A DNA stretch of 64,000 nucleotides from Hypericum androsaemum (taxonomy: Eukaryota > Streptophyta > Magnoliopsida > Malpighiales > Hypericaceae), in NCBI GenBank assembly GCA_963995505.1, contig OZ023185.1:17495691-17559690 (forward strand). The letters are read 5' to 3'. The position numbers were made by a program, and so were the translations under genes. Position 1 is the stretch's first letter. Every line of letters starts with the position of its first letter. This document shows positions 13,101-23,943 of the stretch, piece by piece. The notes below the pieces were generated by a model that ran no database searches, was not told the origin of the DNA, and saw only the letters and a program-made list of their open reading frames with translations.

Positions 13101-15058
13101 TCTTAGATGAAGACAGAGGTAAACAGCCCATGAAGTATACACACTGTGAGCTTGACATGTCTTTTCTTTTGGGCATAAGCTGCGGCATCATCCCTTTTGC
13201 CAATCACGACCATGCAAGAAGAGTGCTGTATCAGGCCCAAAAACACTCACAGCAGGCAATTGGTCATTCCTCGACTAATCCTAACATAAGAGTGGACACC
13301 CTCTCGCATCGGTTGTACTATCCACAAAAGCCCCTTTTCCAGACGGTGGCTTCTGATAGTCTTGGAAAACCAGGTTACATGAGGGACCTTAACGGAATAC
13401 TTTCCAGGCCAGAGTTCTTCAATGGTCAGGTAGCCATTGTAGCAGTCAATGTTCATCTGGGGTACAACCAAGAGGATTCCTTGGTGATGAACCGGGCTTC
13501 GTTAGAGCGTGGCATGTTTCGGTCTGAGCACGTCAGGAGCTATAAAGCTGATGTAGACAATAAGGAACAGTCCGGAAAAAGGCGAAAGTTTGAAGACTGT
13601 GTAAATTTTGGGAAGTTGCCTAGCAAAATTGGGCGTGTTGACTGCCTAGATGAGGACGGTTTCCCATATGTTGGTGCAAACATGCAGAGTGGTGACATTG
13701 TTATCGGTAGATGTGCGGAATCTGGAGCTGATCATAGCATTAAACTGAGGCACACTGAAAAGGGCATGGTTCAGAAGGTTGTATTGTCTTCTAATGACGA
13801 GGGGAAGAACTTTGCAGTTGTGTCTCTCCGACAGGTTATGATGCTGATCCTTCTTGCTTAATGCAATACTGGATTCTTTTTCTATCCTCCGTGTGTTTGG
13901 ATTTCAGTAACAGGAGCAGTTGCTAATTATTGAGCTCTCTATTTGCTGGATTTCATCCTTTCAGTGTTAATTTTATTCATTGGCTGCTTGCCGTTGAGTT
14001 ATTGCTACAGGTTCGTTCTCCATGTCTAGGAGACAAGTTCTCAAGCATGCATGGGCAGAAGGGTGTGCTTGGCTATTTGGAAGCACAGGAGAACCTGCCC
14101 TTCACCATCCAAGGCATAGTTCCGGATGTGGTTATAAACCCCCATGCATTTCCTTCACGACAGACGCCAGGTCAACTTTTGGAGTCTGCCTTGGGAAAGG
14201 GAATTGCTTGCAGTGTGTTGGGAAAGGGAGAGAGAGAGAAGGAGAACAAGAAGAAACCAGAACCCTTGAGACATGCAACCCCGTTTTCCACTCCCTCCGT
14301 CGATGACATCGCAGATCAGCTTCACAGGTTTGACATGGATTCTTGGTGCTGTGTTGCACACTGCTCGTACCTGGGCATGATTGATATTAGTAATGGCTTT
14401 TGAATCATGTAGTTTGCAATTTGCATGTTATAAATGATAACATAAACCGTCTGAAGGGAAGTGTGAAGAGATAGTCCATGCTGGTTTTGTTCCCTTGATT
14501 TCATTGGTGCTTGCTGCTTTTCTAAATGGTTCTTTGATTGTCAAATTCACATTTAGGGCTGGATTTACGAGATGGGGCAACGAGAGAGTTTATAATGGTC
14601 GAACTGGCGAGAAGGTAGATTCCATGATATTTATGGGACCAACATTCTATCAGCGGCTCATTCACATGTCCGAGGACAAAGTCAAGTTCCGAAACACTGG
14701 GCCAGTCCATCCGCTCACGAGGCAGCCAGTTGCAGACCGGAAACGTTTTGGTGGTATCAAGTTTGGAGAGATGGAGCGTGATTGCCTTATAGCTCACGGC
14801 GCTTCTGCAAACCTCCACGAGCGCCTTTTCACTCTCAGCGATTCCTCCCAGATTCACATATGCACCAAATGCAAGAATGTGGCCAACGTCATTCAACGGC
14901 CAGTCCCCGGTGGCCGCAAGATTAGAGGTCCTTACTGCCGTGTCTGCGAGTCAACCGACGACATAGTTAGGGTGGGCGTCCCTTATGGTGCAAAACTGTT
15001 GTATCAAGAGCTTTTCAGCATGGGCATCACGCTCAAGTTTGACACTCGTCTCTGCTAA
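10146..15058 (+). CDS. NRPD2: DNA-directed RNA polymerases IV and V, second-largest subunit
   Basis: Seven exons join in phase: 10146-10547, 10635-10847, 10982-11862, 12035-12326, 12884-13834, 14011-14327 and 14557-15058, giving 1185 residues. The protein is the shared catalytic-cleft subunit of plant Pol IV and Pol V, which make siRNA precursors and scaffold transcripts for RNA-directed DNA methylation in the nucleus. The metal-contacting Glu-Asp pair is present in GYNQEDSLVMNRASLERG. The hybrid-binding region with GDKFSSMHGQKGV follows, and a C-terminal zinc ribbon uses CTKC and CRVC. PDVVINPHAFPSRQTPGQL and the LWILFFALGV region favour Pol IV/V over Pol II, where other residues occur. No stop or frameshift was seen. 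The spacing of introns is ordinary. Confidence 0.93.
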
Positions 15059-15698
15059 GCTTTTGCCATGAAACTGTTTTATATCTGTCTATAAAACTCT
15101 GTACTTAGATCAACTGTTTAACTCCTTTCCGGGGATGTCTAGGCGACTAACTGATATGCACCGTTAGTAGTAGAATCCAAACGCAAGATCAACCTCTTTA
15201 GGCTGGGTGAAAGAGGTGCCCTTTTTCCATCTTGGATCACCTTATCAGGATCTATTGTCGGAATATTTTACATTTCAAACTCCGGTATTATCAATGGCTA
15301 TGATTTTATCTAGTTATAATTTTCTGGTGTACCTTATAAAGTTAATTCTAAAATTACACAAATTACTTTTTTTGAGAAAGTAATTACAAAGTATCGAGAA
15401 AATTGTCTCTGTCCCTGACAAGTTGACGTACTTTCAATAACTCCGTCGGTTAAACTTTGTATTACCAAAATGTCGTTCTGCTGAAAGAAATAGAAGCATC
15501 AAAAAGTGTCTAATTAATTACATTGCCAAGCAAAATTAGGACCTGGCTCATGGTTCTTTTTCCTTAACCTATGACAACAAGAGCCAGTTGCACATGGCTG
15601 TAACAAGTTGGTTACAGTGTAATAAATTTGACAGGAGATCTACCTACAAAAGAATCCTATAATTCTGTAGATGATTTCTTGTGAATGGCAAACCAGGG
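15059..15698. other. spacer between convergent NRPD2 and trypsin-family remnant
   Basis: Contains the NRPD2 3' UTR and the dispersed repeat at 15397-15486. No other coding sequence was recognised. Confidence 0.4.
15397..15486 (+). repeat. dispersed repeat, copy 2 (partner at 4019-4100)
   Basis: Shares the AACTTTGTATTACCAAAATG-type core and its flanks with 4019-4100, with scattered substitutions. Same interpretation as copy 1. Confidence 0.4.
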
Positions 15699-16663
15699 TC
15701 AAAACGCCCACCTTGGCCACGAATGGACAGCGCTTTGCTTCGGCTTGGCCGGCTGTTGTTCCAAGCTGTTACGCTTCTTCATGATTGAGGATACTGTCGG
15801 GCTGAAGTAGTCGTTACTTCTCTGCGAGGTTGCCCCTTGCAAGTGCATCTTCCCCCCACGAATGAAGCTTCGTTGCTGGTCTAGCATCGCCCTCCGAGCT
15901 ATTGGATTCCTCTGGGAAGTACCCCATCTGTTATGATTCACACAACTCTGGCTCCTACCTACTTGTTGAAACTTTCCTTCTCTTGGACTGGTGTAGTTTC
16001 TGCTCTCTGCAGTTTCGGCTGAGTACATAGTTTCTTCCTCGCTACTGTAACCGTATCCATTGCACATCTCAGGGCCCTCCACAGGCGGAGAACCAGACTG
16101 GACCTCACTTTGGGCACCATTAACAGAAGTTGTTGAGGCAACCTCAGCATCCACTTCAGGGCTAGCAATTGCATAGTTTCTGGTTTGATGCAAGGGAATC
16201 TCCTTCACACAAAGCCTGCGAGAGCTCGGGAGTACTTGTTTGCTCCGTGATGGTTGTGCATTTTCCTTGCTCACCCTTGGCGGAAAATTGATATCCAAGA
16301 GTTGGATATGAGCATCTTCCATTCTTCCGAGAGGAACTGCAGTGAGCTTCGGCGATTCATATATTTCTGGGGTTTGGATTCCCTGTCCATGGGTAGCACG
16401 AGGATCAGCAGCCGGCCTTCCTTCTAAAATTGTGTTGGATGACGATGGTGTCCCATCCCCATCACGGTCCGTTGACTTGAAAACCTGCCTGAGGTTGAAG
16501 GAAGCACATGAATGCTCGCTCTTCTGGCCTGTAGACATCAATCTAATGATTGGTAACTTGGGCTTGGTAGGCTCATCCAGGCTGCCTTCCCACTGCTGGT
16601 TTAACCAGTCACAGATGACGGGGAATAAGATCGAAATTTCAACCCAAAAAACACCAATCTTTC
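15699..16663 (-). pseudogene. trypsin-family protein gene, 3' part, cut off by a retrotransposon
   Basis: An open frame of about 320 codons reads from CDWLNQQWEGSLDEPTKPKL through IRLMSTGQKSEHSCASFN, LLDINFPPRVSK and NYTSPREGKFQQVGRSQSC to NDYFSPTVSSIMKKRNSLE and the end at 15699. These blocks match the non-catalytic C-terminal half of a plant protein family annotated as trypsin family (At5g45030/At3g12950 type, recalled from memory). The frame runs straight into the LTR at 16664, and residues beyond that point are retrotransposon sequence. The 5' side of the gene resumes at 21987, in the same frame, after the element. The C-terminal half shows no internal stop, so the insertion may be fairly young, or the duplicate was already a fragment. 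Confidence 0.8.
16659..16663. repeat. target-site duplication, copia element (left copy)
   Basis: CTTTC immediately before the LTR that starts TGTTGAG. The same five bases follow the other LTR at 21987-21991. Confidence 0.9.
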
Positions 16664-16925
16664 TGTTGAGAAATAAGATCGAAACGAGAAATACGAGACA
16701 CACGAGAATTACGTGGAAACCCCAAGACGGGGAGAAAACTACGGGCAAAGGAGAGTCGTTCACTATGCGAGTCAAACAGGTTACAAGGCCTCCGTGAGGG
16801 TTCTCTCTACCTCACAACTCTTAACCACTACACAAAAGACCTAGCCAATATATATAGGAGATTTTATCCCTACTCTAAATAGGAATAGAGTACTAATTTG
16901 CTAGAATTTGAGACAAACCCTAACA
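16664..16925 (-). repeat. 3' LTR of the copia element
   Basis: 262 bases running TGTTGAG to CTAACA on the plus strand. It lies downstream in element orientation. It lacks the 7-base insertion (GCATGTG-like) present in the other LTR. Confidence 0.93.
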
Positions 16926-16940
16926 AATCTCCACCTTGGA
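16926..16940 (-). other. polypurine tract of the copia element
   Basis: On the minus strand this reads TCCAAGGTGGAGATT directly before the 3' LTR, the usual position and composition of the plus-strand primer in copia elements. Confidence 0.75.
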
Positions 16941-17007
16941 CCAAATTCTATGACTCCAACATCAACGCTGCTCCACCTTCACCACCAGCCCCTAAGGGCA
17001 ATCAGCT

Positions 17008-20000
17008 TCAAGCATGAACACCTACCAAGTCCAAGCAATGCTCGAACTTAGTACCAGAAAGCGGCTTCGTCAACATGTCTGCAGGGTTGTCCTTTGTACC
17101 CACCTTGCTCACAACAATGTCACCTTGAGCAACATGCTCCCGAATGAAGTGGTACCTCACATTAATGTGCTTTGTCCTCTCATGATACATAGCATCCCTC
17201 GTGAGATGGATAGCACTTTGACTATCACAGTACACTGTACTGACCTGCAGCTTCTCACAGATTTTACTGAAGAAACCTTTCAACCAGATAGCCTCCTTCA
17301 CACCTTTAGTTATAGCCATGTACTCCGCCTCAGTGGTAGACAACGCCACTGTGGCTGGTAGACAAGCTCTCCAACTGATAGCACATCCTCCAAGAGTGAA
17401 GACATATCCAGACAAGGACCTAGACTTATCAAGGTCTCCAGCATAATCTGAATCAATGAAACCAACAACTCCATCATTGGTACTTCCAAACTGTAGACAC
17501 ACGCCCTTGGTACCCTTCAAGTACCTCATAATCTACTCAACTGCTCTCTAATGACCTTCTCTAGGATTTTCCATAAACCTGCTAACGACACTCGCAGCAT
17601 AGGCCAAATTCAGGCGTGTGCAAACCATAGCATACATCAGAGAACCAAAAACATTGGAGTATGGAACACCAGACATGTAATCGACTTCAGCAGCTGACTG
17701 TGGAGATAAAGTAGACGAAAGCTGAAAATGTGTACCAAGAGGAGTACTCACAGGATTACCAGTCACATCAAACCTGTCAAGTACCTTTTCAATGTAACTC
17801 TCCTGGCTCAGAAATAATTTTCTTGCTCCTCTATCTCTGGCAATCTCCATGCCAAGAATCTTCTTAGCAGGACCCAAATCTTTCATCTCAAACTTGCTAC
17901 TCAACAGAGCTTTGAGCTTCCTCACCTCTCCTTTGTCATTGGCAGCAATTAACATGTCATCCACATACAGGAGCAAATACACTTGGGAACCGTCGCGTAG
18001 CCTTTTCAGGTAAATACAACTATCATACTTGCTCCTCTCATAACCATGAGAAATCATAAAGGAGTCAAACCTGTTATACCATTGCCTCGGAGACTGCTTA
18101 AGGCCATGCAGTGACTTCTTCAACAAGCACACATGGTCTTCTTTGCCTTCAACATGAAAACCCTCAGGCTGTGCCATATAAATTCGCTCCTCAAGCTCTC
18201 CATTCAAGAAAGCTGTCTTCACATCAAGCTGTTCAAGCTCCAAATCCTGCATAGCGACAATACCAAGAAGAGAACGAATCGAGGTATGCTTCACAACTGG
18301 TGAAAATACCTCATTAAAGTCCACACCAGGAATCTGACTATATCCTCTAGCCACTAGCCTAGCCTTGTATCTAGGCTCTTCAACTCCAGGTATACCATCC
18401 TTCTTCTTGAATACCCACTTACAACTGACAACCTTCTTATCCTTAGGCAGCTTAGTAGTCTCCCAAGTCTTGTTCTTGTGAAGAGATTCCATCTCTTCCT
18501 CCATAGCAACTAACCATCTAGCAGAGTCTTTCCACTTCACAGCATCTGAGTAACTAGACGGTTCTTCACAGCTATCAACTTCTTCTGCCACATTCAGGAC
18601 AAGAGCAATAATATCAGCCTCACCCAATTTCTGTGGAGGCCTGATAATTCTTATGGGCATGTCTCTAGCAATAGAATACGCTGACTCCCTCTCAACTGTG
18701 CCAACATTCTTAGCTTCATCAGACAACCCACTATGAGTAGGACCATGGCAATCAACATCACGGAAGGAACTCGCTTCTGGATCAGCATCAAACTCCACCT
18801 GCACTTTTGACTTTTGCAAGTCCACACTTGGAGCACTGGAAACACCAGGTGAAGAAACATCCTCCCTCTTACTCAGCATGTCTGTCTCTTTAAAAATAAC
18901 ATTCCTACTCAGCAAGACCTTAGACAGCTCAGCACACCACAACTTGTATCCCTTCACTCCAGAAGCATAGCCAAGGAAGATACATTTCATAGATCTTGGC
19001 TCTAACTTGCCATTATTCACATGAGCATAGGCAGGACACCCAAATATCTTCAAAATAGTATAATTAGGAGGATTTTCAGACCACAATTCTTCAGGTACCT
19101 TGCCATTAAGTGATGCATGAGGTGAACGATTGACAAGGTGACAAGCAGTGGAAGCAGCTTCAGCCCAAAATGACTTAGGCAAACCAACATTTGACAGCAT
19201 ACAATAAACTTTCTCCAACAAAGTTCTGTTCATTCTTTCAGCGACTCCATTCTGTTGAGGTGTACCAGGGATTGTCTTATGCCGGACAATACCCTCATTC
19301 TTGTAGAACTCATCAAACCAGCTAGAGCAAAACTCGAATCTATTGTATGTGCGAAGATGCTTGACATCTCTCCCAGTCTGCTTCTCAATCATAGTCTTCC
19401 ACTGCTTGAAAGTGACAAAGATATGATCCTTGCTCTTCAAAAAGAACGCCCACACCTTCCTTGAATAATCATCAATAATAGTCAGCATATACTTGGAACC
19501 ATTCTTTGTTGCAACTTGAGATGGTCCCCAAAGATCAGAATGAACATAGTCAAGTTTTCCCTCTGTAGTGTGCACACCTTTCTGAAAACTGACTTTCTTC
19601 TGCTTGCCAAACACACAGTGCTCACAAAAATCCAGCTTCCCAATACCCTGTCCACACAATAATCCTCTCCTATTCAGCTCGGTCATGCCTTTCTCACTCA
19701 TGTGACCAAGTCGCATATGCCACAATGAGGTATTCTCAGAATCTGTCAATGAACCAGATGCAGCAGCAGCAGTCCCTGTAACTGTAGAACCCTGCAAAAC
19801 GTACAGATCTCCAACCTCCTTTTTGGCCTTCATATGCACTAATGAGTTCTTACTCACACGAAGAACTCCACCTTCTCCGGTATACTTGTACCCCAATGTA
19901 TCAAGAGTACTGAGCAAAATCAAGTTCCACTTCAAATCAGGGATATGCCTCACATTCGTTAAGGTTCGAATGACACCATCATACATCTTGATCTTCACTG

Positions 20001-21039
20001 TGCCAATACCAACAACTTTGCAGACAAAATTATTTTCCATGAGAACATTACCCTCTGCATGTTCATATGTTAAAAACCAGTCCCGGATAGGACACATATG
20101 AAACGTACAAGCAGAATCAAGGACCCAAGCAGCATCAACTTTAGATTTTCCATCAATCACAGACAAAAAGTCTCCATCAGATTCTTCCTTCTGAGTGGTG
20201 GTGGCAACACTAGCACTGTCGCTATCAAAACTTTCTCCTTTCGGAGTACTGGACTTTTCGCCCTTCTTCTTGTTCTTCAGCTCCGGACAGAACCATTTAA
20301 TATGCCCAACCTTATGATAGTTGAAACAAGTCTTATCCTTGTGCCTGGACCTTGATTTGCTTCTGCTCTTCTTCCTCGAACCAGACTTAGCATTCCTCTT
20401 CTCAGACCTCCCTCTCACGACCAAGCCATTCCCTTGGCTATTTTCAGAGGAACTCACAATGTGCTTATCAATTCTCTCTTTCTCCAAGAGCAAATCATGA
20501 ACATCATCCCAACTCAGAGTATCATGGCTGAACAACAGAGTATCTCTGAATTGCTGATAAGAAGCAGGCAACGAGCACAATAACAATAAAGCAAGATCTT
20601 CATCATCATATTTCACATCCAGAGTTCTAAGATCAGCCACTATATCCTTAAATTTATTAAGGTGGTCGTGAGCAGGCTTATCTTCTTACATCCGGATAGA
20701 AAACAGTCGTTGCTTCAAGCACAGTTTGTTGGTCAAACTCTTGGGCATGCACAACTTTTCAAGCTTTGCCCATAATGAGGAAGCTATTGTCTCCTTCAAC
20801 ACGTTCCGTAAAATATCATCTGACAGATGCAACTGGATCTGACTCACAGCCTTACGGTTCTTTGACGCCTTCATCGCAGCATCCCAACTCGAAGGCATCG
20901 ACTTCTCATCAAGTAGAGTCTCATCCAGCTCTAAATGTGTCAGAATAGCGTGCATTTTAATCTGCCACAAGAAAAAAATAGTTTTCCTCGTCAACTGAGG
21001 AATCTCGTACTTCATCGAAGTCATCATGAAACTCCTCAA
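17008..21039 (-). pseudogene. copia gag-pol polyprotein, broken
   Basis: One frame about 1340 codons long covers the whole polyprotein but is interrupted. Seen in order: a gag segment; a TAA at 20686-20688; a zinc-knuckle region whose second Cys is replaced (CFNY...GHIKWFC); a protease motif with DSA in place of the usual DSG; an integrase with HMRLGHM and CEHCVFGK; reverse transcriptase with LLLYVDDML; and RNase H with DSDYAGDLD and [10 protein letters not shown]. Two TAG codons lie in frame at 17548-17550 and 17533-17535, at positions where relatives have tryptophan. In the integrase the catalytic aspartate of the usual LRTDN motif is a tyrosine. The element therefore cannot make a working polyprotein. 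Confidence 0.93.
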
Positions 21040-21718
21040 ACCAAAAAATCAACCCAAAACTGGCTAAAAACCAAAATCAGCCAAAACAGTTGACTTTTGG
21101 TCAACCAGTCAAACTGTTGACCAAGTCAACTCGGGAATAGGGTTTTTCAACCCAAAAAACTCCAAAGAACATGGCTGACGGTGGGACCACCACGGTGGGC
21201 AGCTGAGCGGCTGGAGGATGACTCGGCCTCGGTCAGTAGAGCACGGGGATGGTTTGGGACGGTCACCGCGGGTTTCGATCTCCCCCGAAACCTCCCTCTC
21301 TCTCTCTCTCCCCGATTTTCTCCTTTTGCCGTTTCTTCTTCTTCTCAGCGGCGGCGGTGATTCCGGGCAGCAGCGGGCGACGGACGGGCGGCAGGGGTGG
21401 CAGCGGACGGCTCTGATCTGTGAGCTCTCCTCCGTGCGAGCTCTTTCTCTCTCGCCCTGTCGGTCCTCTCTTCCGCCGTCGGTCATCTCTTCACACCTCG
21501 GGACGGGACGACGGCGAATACCTCTGGCAGCAGCGGACGGACGAGCGGGTGGCGCTCGGCTCCTTCGTGGCTGAACGACGGCTCCTAGGAGGGTTAATTG
21601 AATTTCTTCTCCAAAACCCTTCTTCCCCCTTCACGTAAAACTTCTCTGCCTCCTCTCTTTTTTTTTTATTTTTTTAAATCTCAAATACTCGAATCTTAGA
21701 TCCGGCTCTGATACCAAT
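21040..21718 (-). other. GC-rich leader of the copia element, with primer-binding site at 21701-21716
   Basis: The minus strand just inside the 5' LTR reads TGGTATCAGAGCCGGA, complementary to the 3' end of initiator tRNA-Met. The rest of the roughly 680-base leader is unusually GC-rich, with repeated CGGACGG motifs and CTCTCT and TTCTTCTTCTTCT runs. Frames in it are not coding. Confidence 0.8.
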
Positions 21719-21986
21719 TGTTGAGAAATAAGATGGAAACGAGAAATACGAGACACACGAGAATTACGTGGAAACTCCAAGATGGGAGAAAACCACGGGC
21801 AAAGGAGAGTCGTCCACTATGCGAGTCAAACAGGTTACAAGGCCTCCGTGAGGGTTCTCTCTACCTCACAACTCTCAACTACTACACAAAAGACCTAGGC
21901 ATGTGCCAATATATATAGGAGATTGTATCCCTAATCTAAATAGGAATAGAGTACTAATTTGCTAGAATTTGAGACAAACCCTAACA
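21719..21986 (-). repeat. 5' LTR of the copia element
   Basis: 268 bases, TGTTGAG to CTAACA on the plus strand, followed by the CTTTC duplication at 21987-21991. Confidence 0.93.
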
Positions 21987-22485
21987 CTTTCTTAGTTCAC
22001 AAGCAACTAAACCCCAAGCATTATCCTCCCAAACGACACCATTGTTGTCTTGTACTTAATCAAGCACTGAACTCTAACCCACGGACCCACATAACCAAGC
22101 ACCCTATAGGTGCGACCATATCGGCGCTAATGTGTCGGATCCCATCAGAACTCGGAAGTTAAACATGTACTAGGATGAGTGACCTTCTGAAAAGAACTCG
22201 TATTGCCCCCTCTCTTTGAACCCGACCAAAGAAAAGCTCGTATAATTTTAGAAGGGATAGGGAGGCGGTGGACCTGTGGGGGACAAGGGTGGCGGAAACG
22301 AAAGGGACATTGACATGAGAGGTCAAGAGGAGGTTCCGGTGGATCAGAAACCCCATCCCGACGGGCCCACCACTGTCCGAAATCCTCACCAAGGCCCCAC
22401 CTTTACCCGAAAAGACGACGGCTTTCATCTTCTCCGACTTGCCCACTCCTTTACAGAAGCACCACGACTCCGTTAACACCCCCAT
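21987..22485 (-). pseudogene. trypsin-family protein gene, 5' part, without its protease core
   Basis: The start MGVLTESWCFCKGVGKSEKM and the GFLIHRNLLLTSHVN stretch match the N-terminus of the same plant trypsin-family proteins. HVN is where the first catalytic histidine would lie. After roughly residue 75 (VPHR) resemblance stops. The following roughly 110 bases are 5S rRNA-like. A further frame from 22060 down to 21987 (ending VACELRK) then joins, across the retrotransposon and in phase, to IGVFWVEISILFPVICDWL on the other side. About 170 residues expected between VPHR and the CDWLNQ region are absent, including the remaining catalytic residues. I read this as a decayed or truncated duplicate gene. 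Confidence 0.7.
22107..22215 (+). pseudogene. 5S rRNA-derived pseudogene fragment
   Basis: GGTGCGACCATATCGGCGCT is followed by GGATCCCATCAGAACTCGG, then GTACTAGGATGAGTGACC and CGTATTGCCCCC. These match plant 5S rRNA in order. About 20 bases in the middle, where the canonical gene has GCTTGGGCGAGAGTAG, are missing, and many positions differ. That removes part of the internal promoter region, so it is not a working 5S gene. It sits inside the trypsin-family remnant, in the opposite orientation. Confidence 0.8.
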
Positions 22486-23120
22486 TGTCAGCTAATGAGA
22501 AGAGATTTAGAGAGAGAAAGAGAGATTTAGAGAGAGAGTGAAGGGAGGAGCTTGTCTTTGTTTTAGTTCGTCGAGGTGCGGAGGAAATGTCTGGCTGGGT
22601 GACTTCCCGCTGTCCGGAAATTGGAGATCAGGTATACATATATATACATATATACATTGTTTTCGAGACGGCGGTCCGACCGAAATGGAGCCAATCCCGG
22701 GTCAAAAAACTAAGTTCGACCGGTTACCTAACGAACCGAAAGATTTTCGATCAGACCGGGCGGTTGGCTCGGATTTTTGACCCGGAAAAATCCGGTTCGT
22801 TAGGTTTGACCAAAAAACCAACCCAAAAACCAGATTTCACCCAACCCAACCCAAAAAAATCAAATTTTCTACTCGATTTTTCTAAATCAACACAAAATAA
22901 ACTAAATCTACAAAGATAATTATACTAAATATGAAATAAATTTACCAATATTTCAAGAATATTAAATTTTAAACCTATTATTTACTAAATATATATTAAA
23001 AATATATATAATAGACTACCGGTCCGACCGCCGGTTTGACCGGTCGGACTGGTTGACCCGGAGAACGGACCAAAATCCGGGTCGCTCTCCGGGTCGTTTT
23101 TGAAAACAATACATATATAT

Positions 23121-23165
<45 letters not shown>

Positions 23166-23286
23166 ATATCGAGGATGTTGTAATTTGAACTTGAGGGTGT
23201 AGTTTTCGAGATCGAATTTAGTGGAGCTTATAGAAAATTTGTCCACAGGTGAGGACTATATCTTTAAATCTGATGGTCAATAACCT
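22486..23286. other. GA-rich leader, possible inverted-repeat element, AT microsatellite
   Basis: AGAGAGA tracts at 22500-22545 probably belong to the former 5' UTR of the minus-strand gene. Between about 22650 and 23115 the ends read ATACATTGTTTTCGAGACG and, inverted, a close match (CGTTTTTGAAAACAATACAT), enclosing GGTCCGACCG-rich arms. This suggests a small TIR element or foldback, but I found no clean target duplication. A TA/CA dinucleotide microsatellite fills about 23107-23165. A short frame MSGWVTSRCPEIGDQ at 22587 ends at a possible donor and is not supported further. Confidence 0.4.
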
Positions 23287-23432
23287 ATCAGGTGATATTG
23301 ATTTGTATGTGAAGTGATATTGGTTTGCATGTGAAGTGATATTAGTTTGCATGACGCTGGTTTACATATGAAATAATATTGGTTTGCATGTGAAACGATA
23401 TTGATTTATATATGTAGTGATATTGGTTTGAG
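23287..23432 (+). repeat. minisatellite, about 22-base unit
   Basis: Six to seven diverged copies of GTGATATTGGTTTGCATGTG plus two bases lie head to tail. Copies differ by point changes and small deletions. Confidence 0.75.
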
Positions 23433-23943
23433 TTAGTTCTCATGGGTGGAGACTACCCCAGTCCCCACCAAGTCTGCCCCGTAATTTTCTGTTCTTGATT
23501 AATGAAATGCAAAATAAGTTACATGTGAATAATGCACTAGCTTATCTTATGCATTAATAATAAAAAGAACTTCAAATCTTCCTATATTTTATAGGGTGCT
23601 ACGTTTTTTCATAAACTATTTAAAAAAATATTTGAATACGTCCTCTTAATGAAATAAAAAAAATTATGACTAATAAATTTTCAAGTGTTTATCGGTGTTA
23701 TATTGCAGAGAAGTTGACGAGTAACTTTAACGAGTCTTTATAAAGAGATGAGCGTATACACTAACTTAATTTCTCGTAGATGCCATTTTCGAAAAAAAAA
23801 ATTTGCCAACTTTAAGTTTTTTCTTAAACCTTTATTTTTATTTTTAGGGCTTTCATAAATCATAACATCTTTAATTTTTTTTAAATTCGATGATTTTCTT
23901 AAATTTTCTCAAAATCCTTGAACTCTCTCTTGCTTAAATTTTT

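Larger units (their letters stand above)
16664..21986 (-). mobile_element. complete but inactive Ty1/copia LTR retrotransposon
   Basis: The element is 5.3 kb, transcribed on the minus strand, with LTRs at 16664-16925 and 21719-21986 that both read TGTTGAGAAA...CCCTAACA. It is bounded by the 5-bp duplication CTTTC. A primer-binding site for initiator tRNA-Met and a purine tract are present, and the domain order is gag, protease, integrase, reverse transcriptase, RNase H, which defines Ty1/copia. By eye the LTRs differ by about ten substitutions and two indels (one of 7 bases). The coding region carries premature stops and a changed integrase residue. The element interrupts a host coding exon. 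Confidence 0.95.

Noticed and set aside
10146..15058. Identification as Pol II subunit RPB2
   Set aside because: Residues around PDVVINPHAFPSRQTPGQL and the LWILFFALGV region follow Pol IV/V subunit 2 rather than Pol II.
16664..16775. N-terminal hydrophobic segment (FLVSILFLNRKIG) fused to the trypsin-family C-terminal frame
   Set aside because: It is the LTR read in frame, not host coding sequence.
21109..21574. Host gene in the GC-rich stretch with several overlapping frames
   Set aside because: It lies between the 5' LTR primer-binding site and gag of the copia element, so it is the element's leader.
22107..22215. Functional 5S rRNA gene
   Set aside because: About 20 internal bases are missing and many conserved positions differ.
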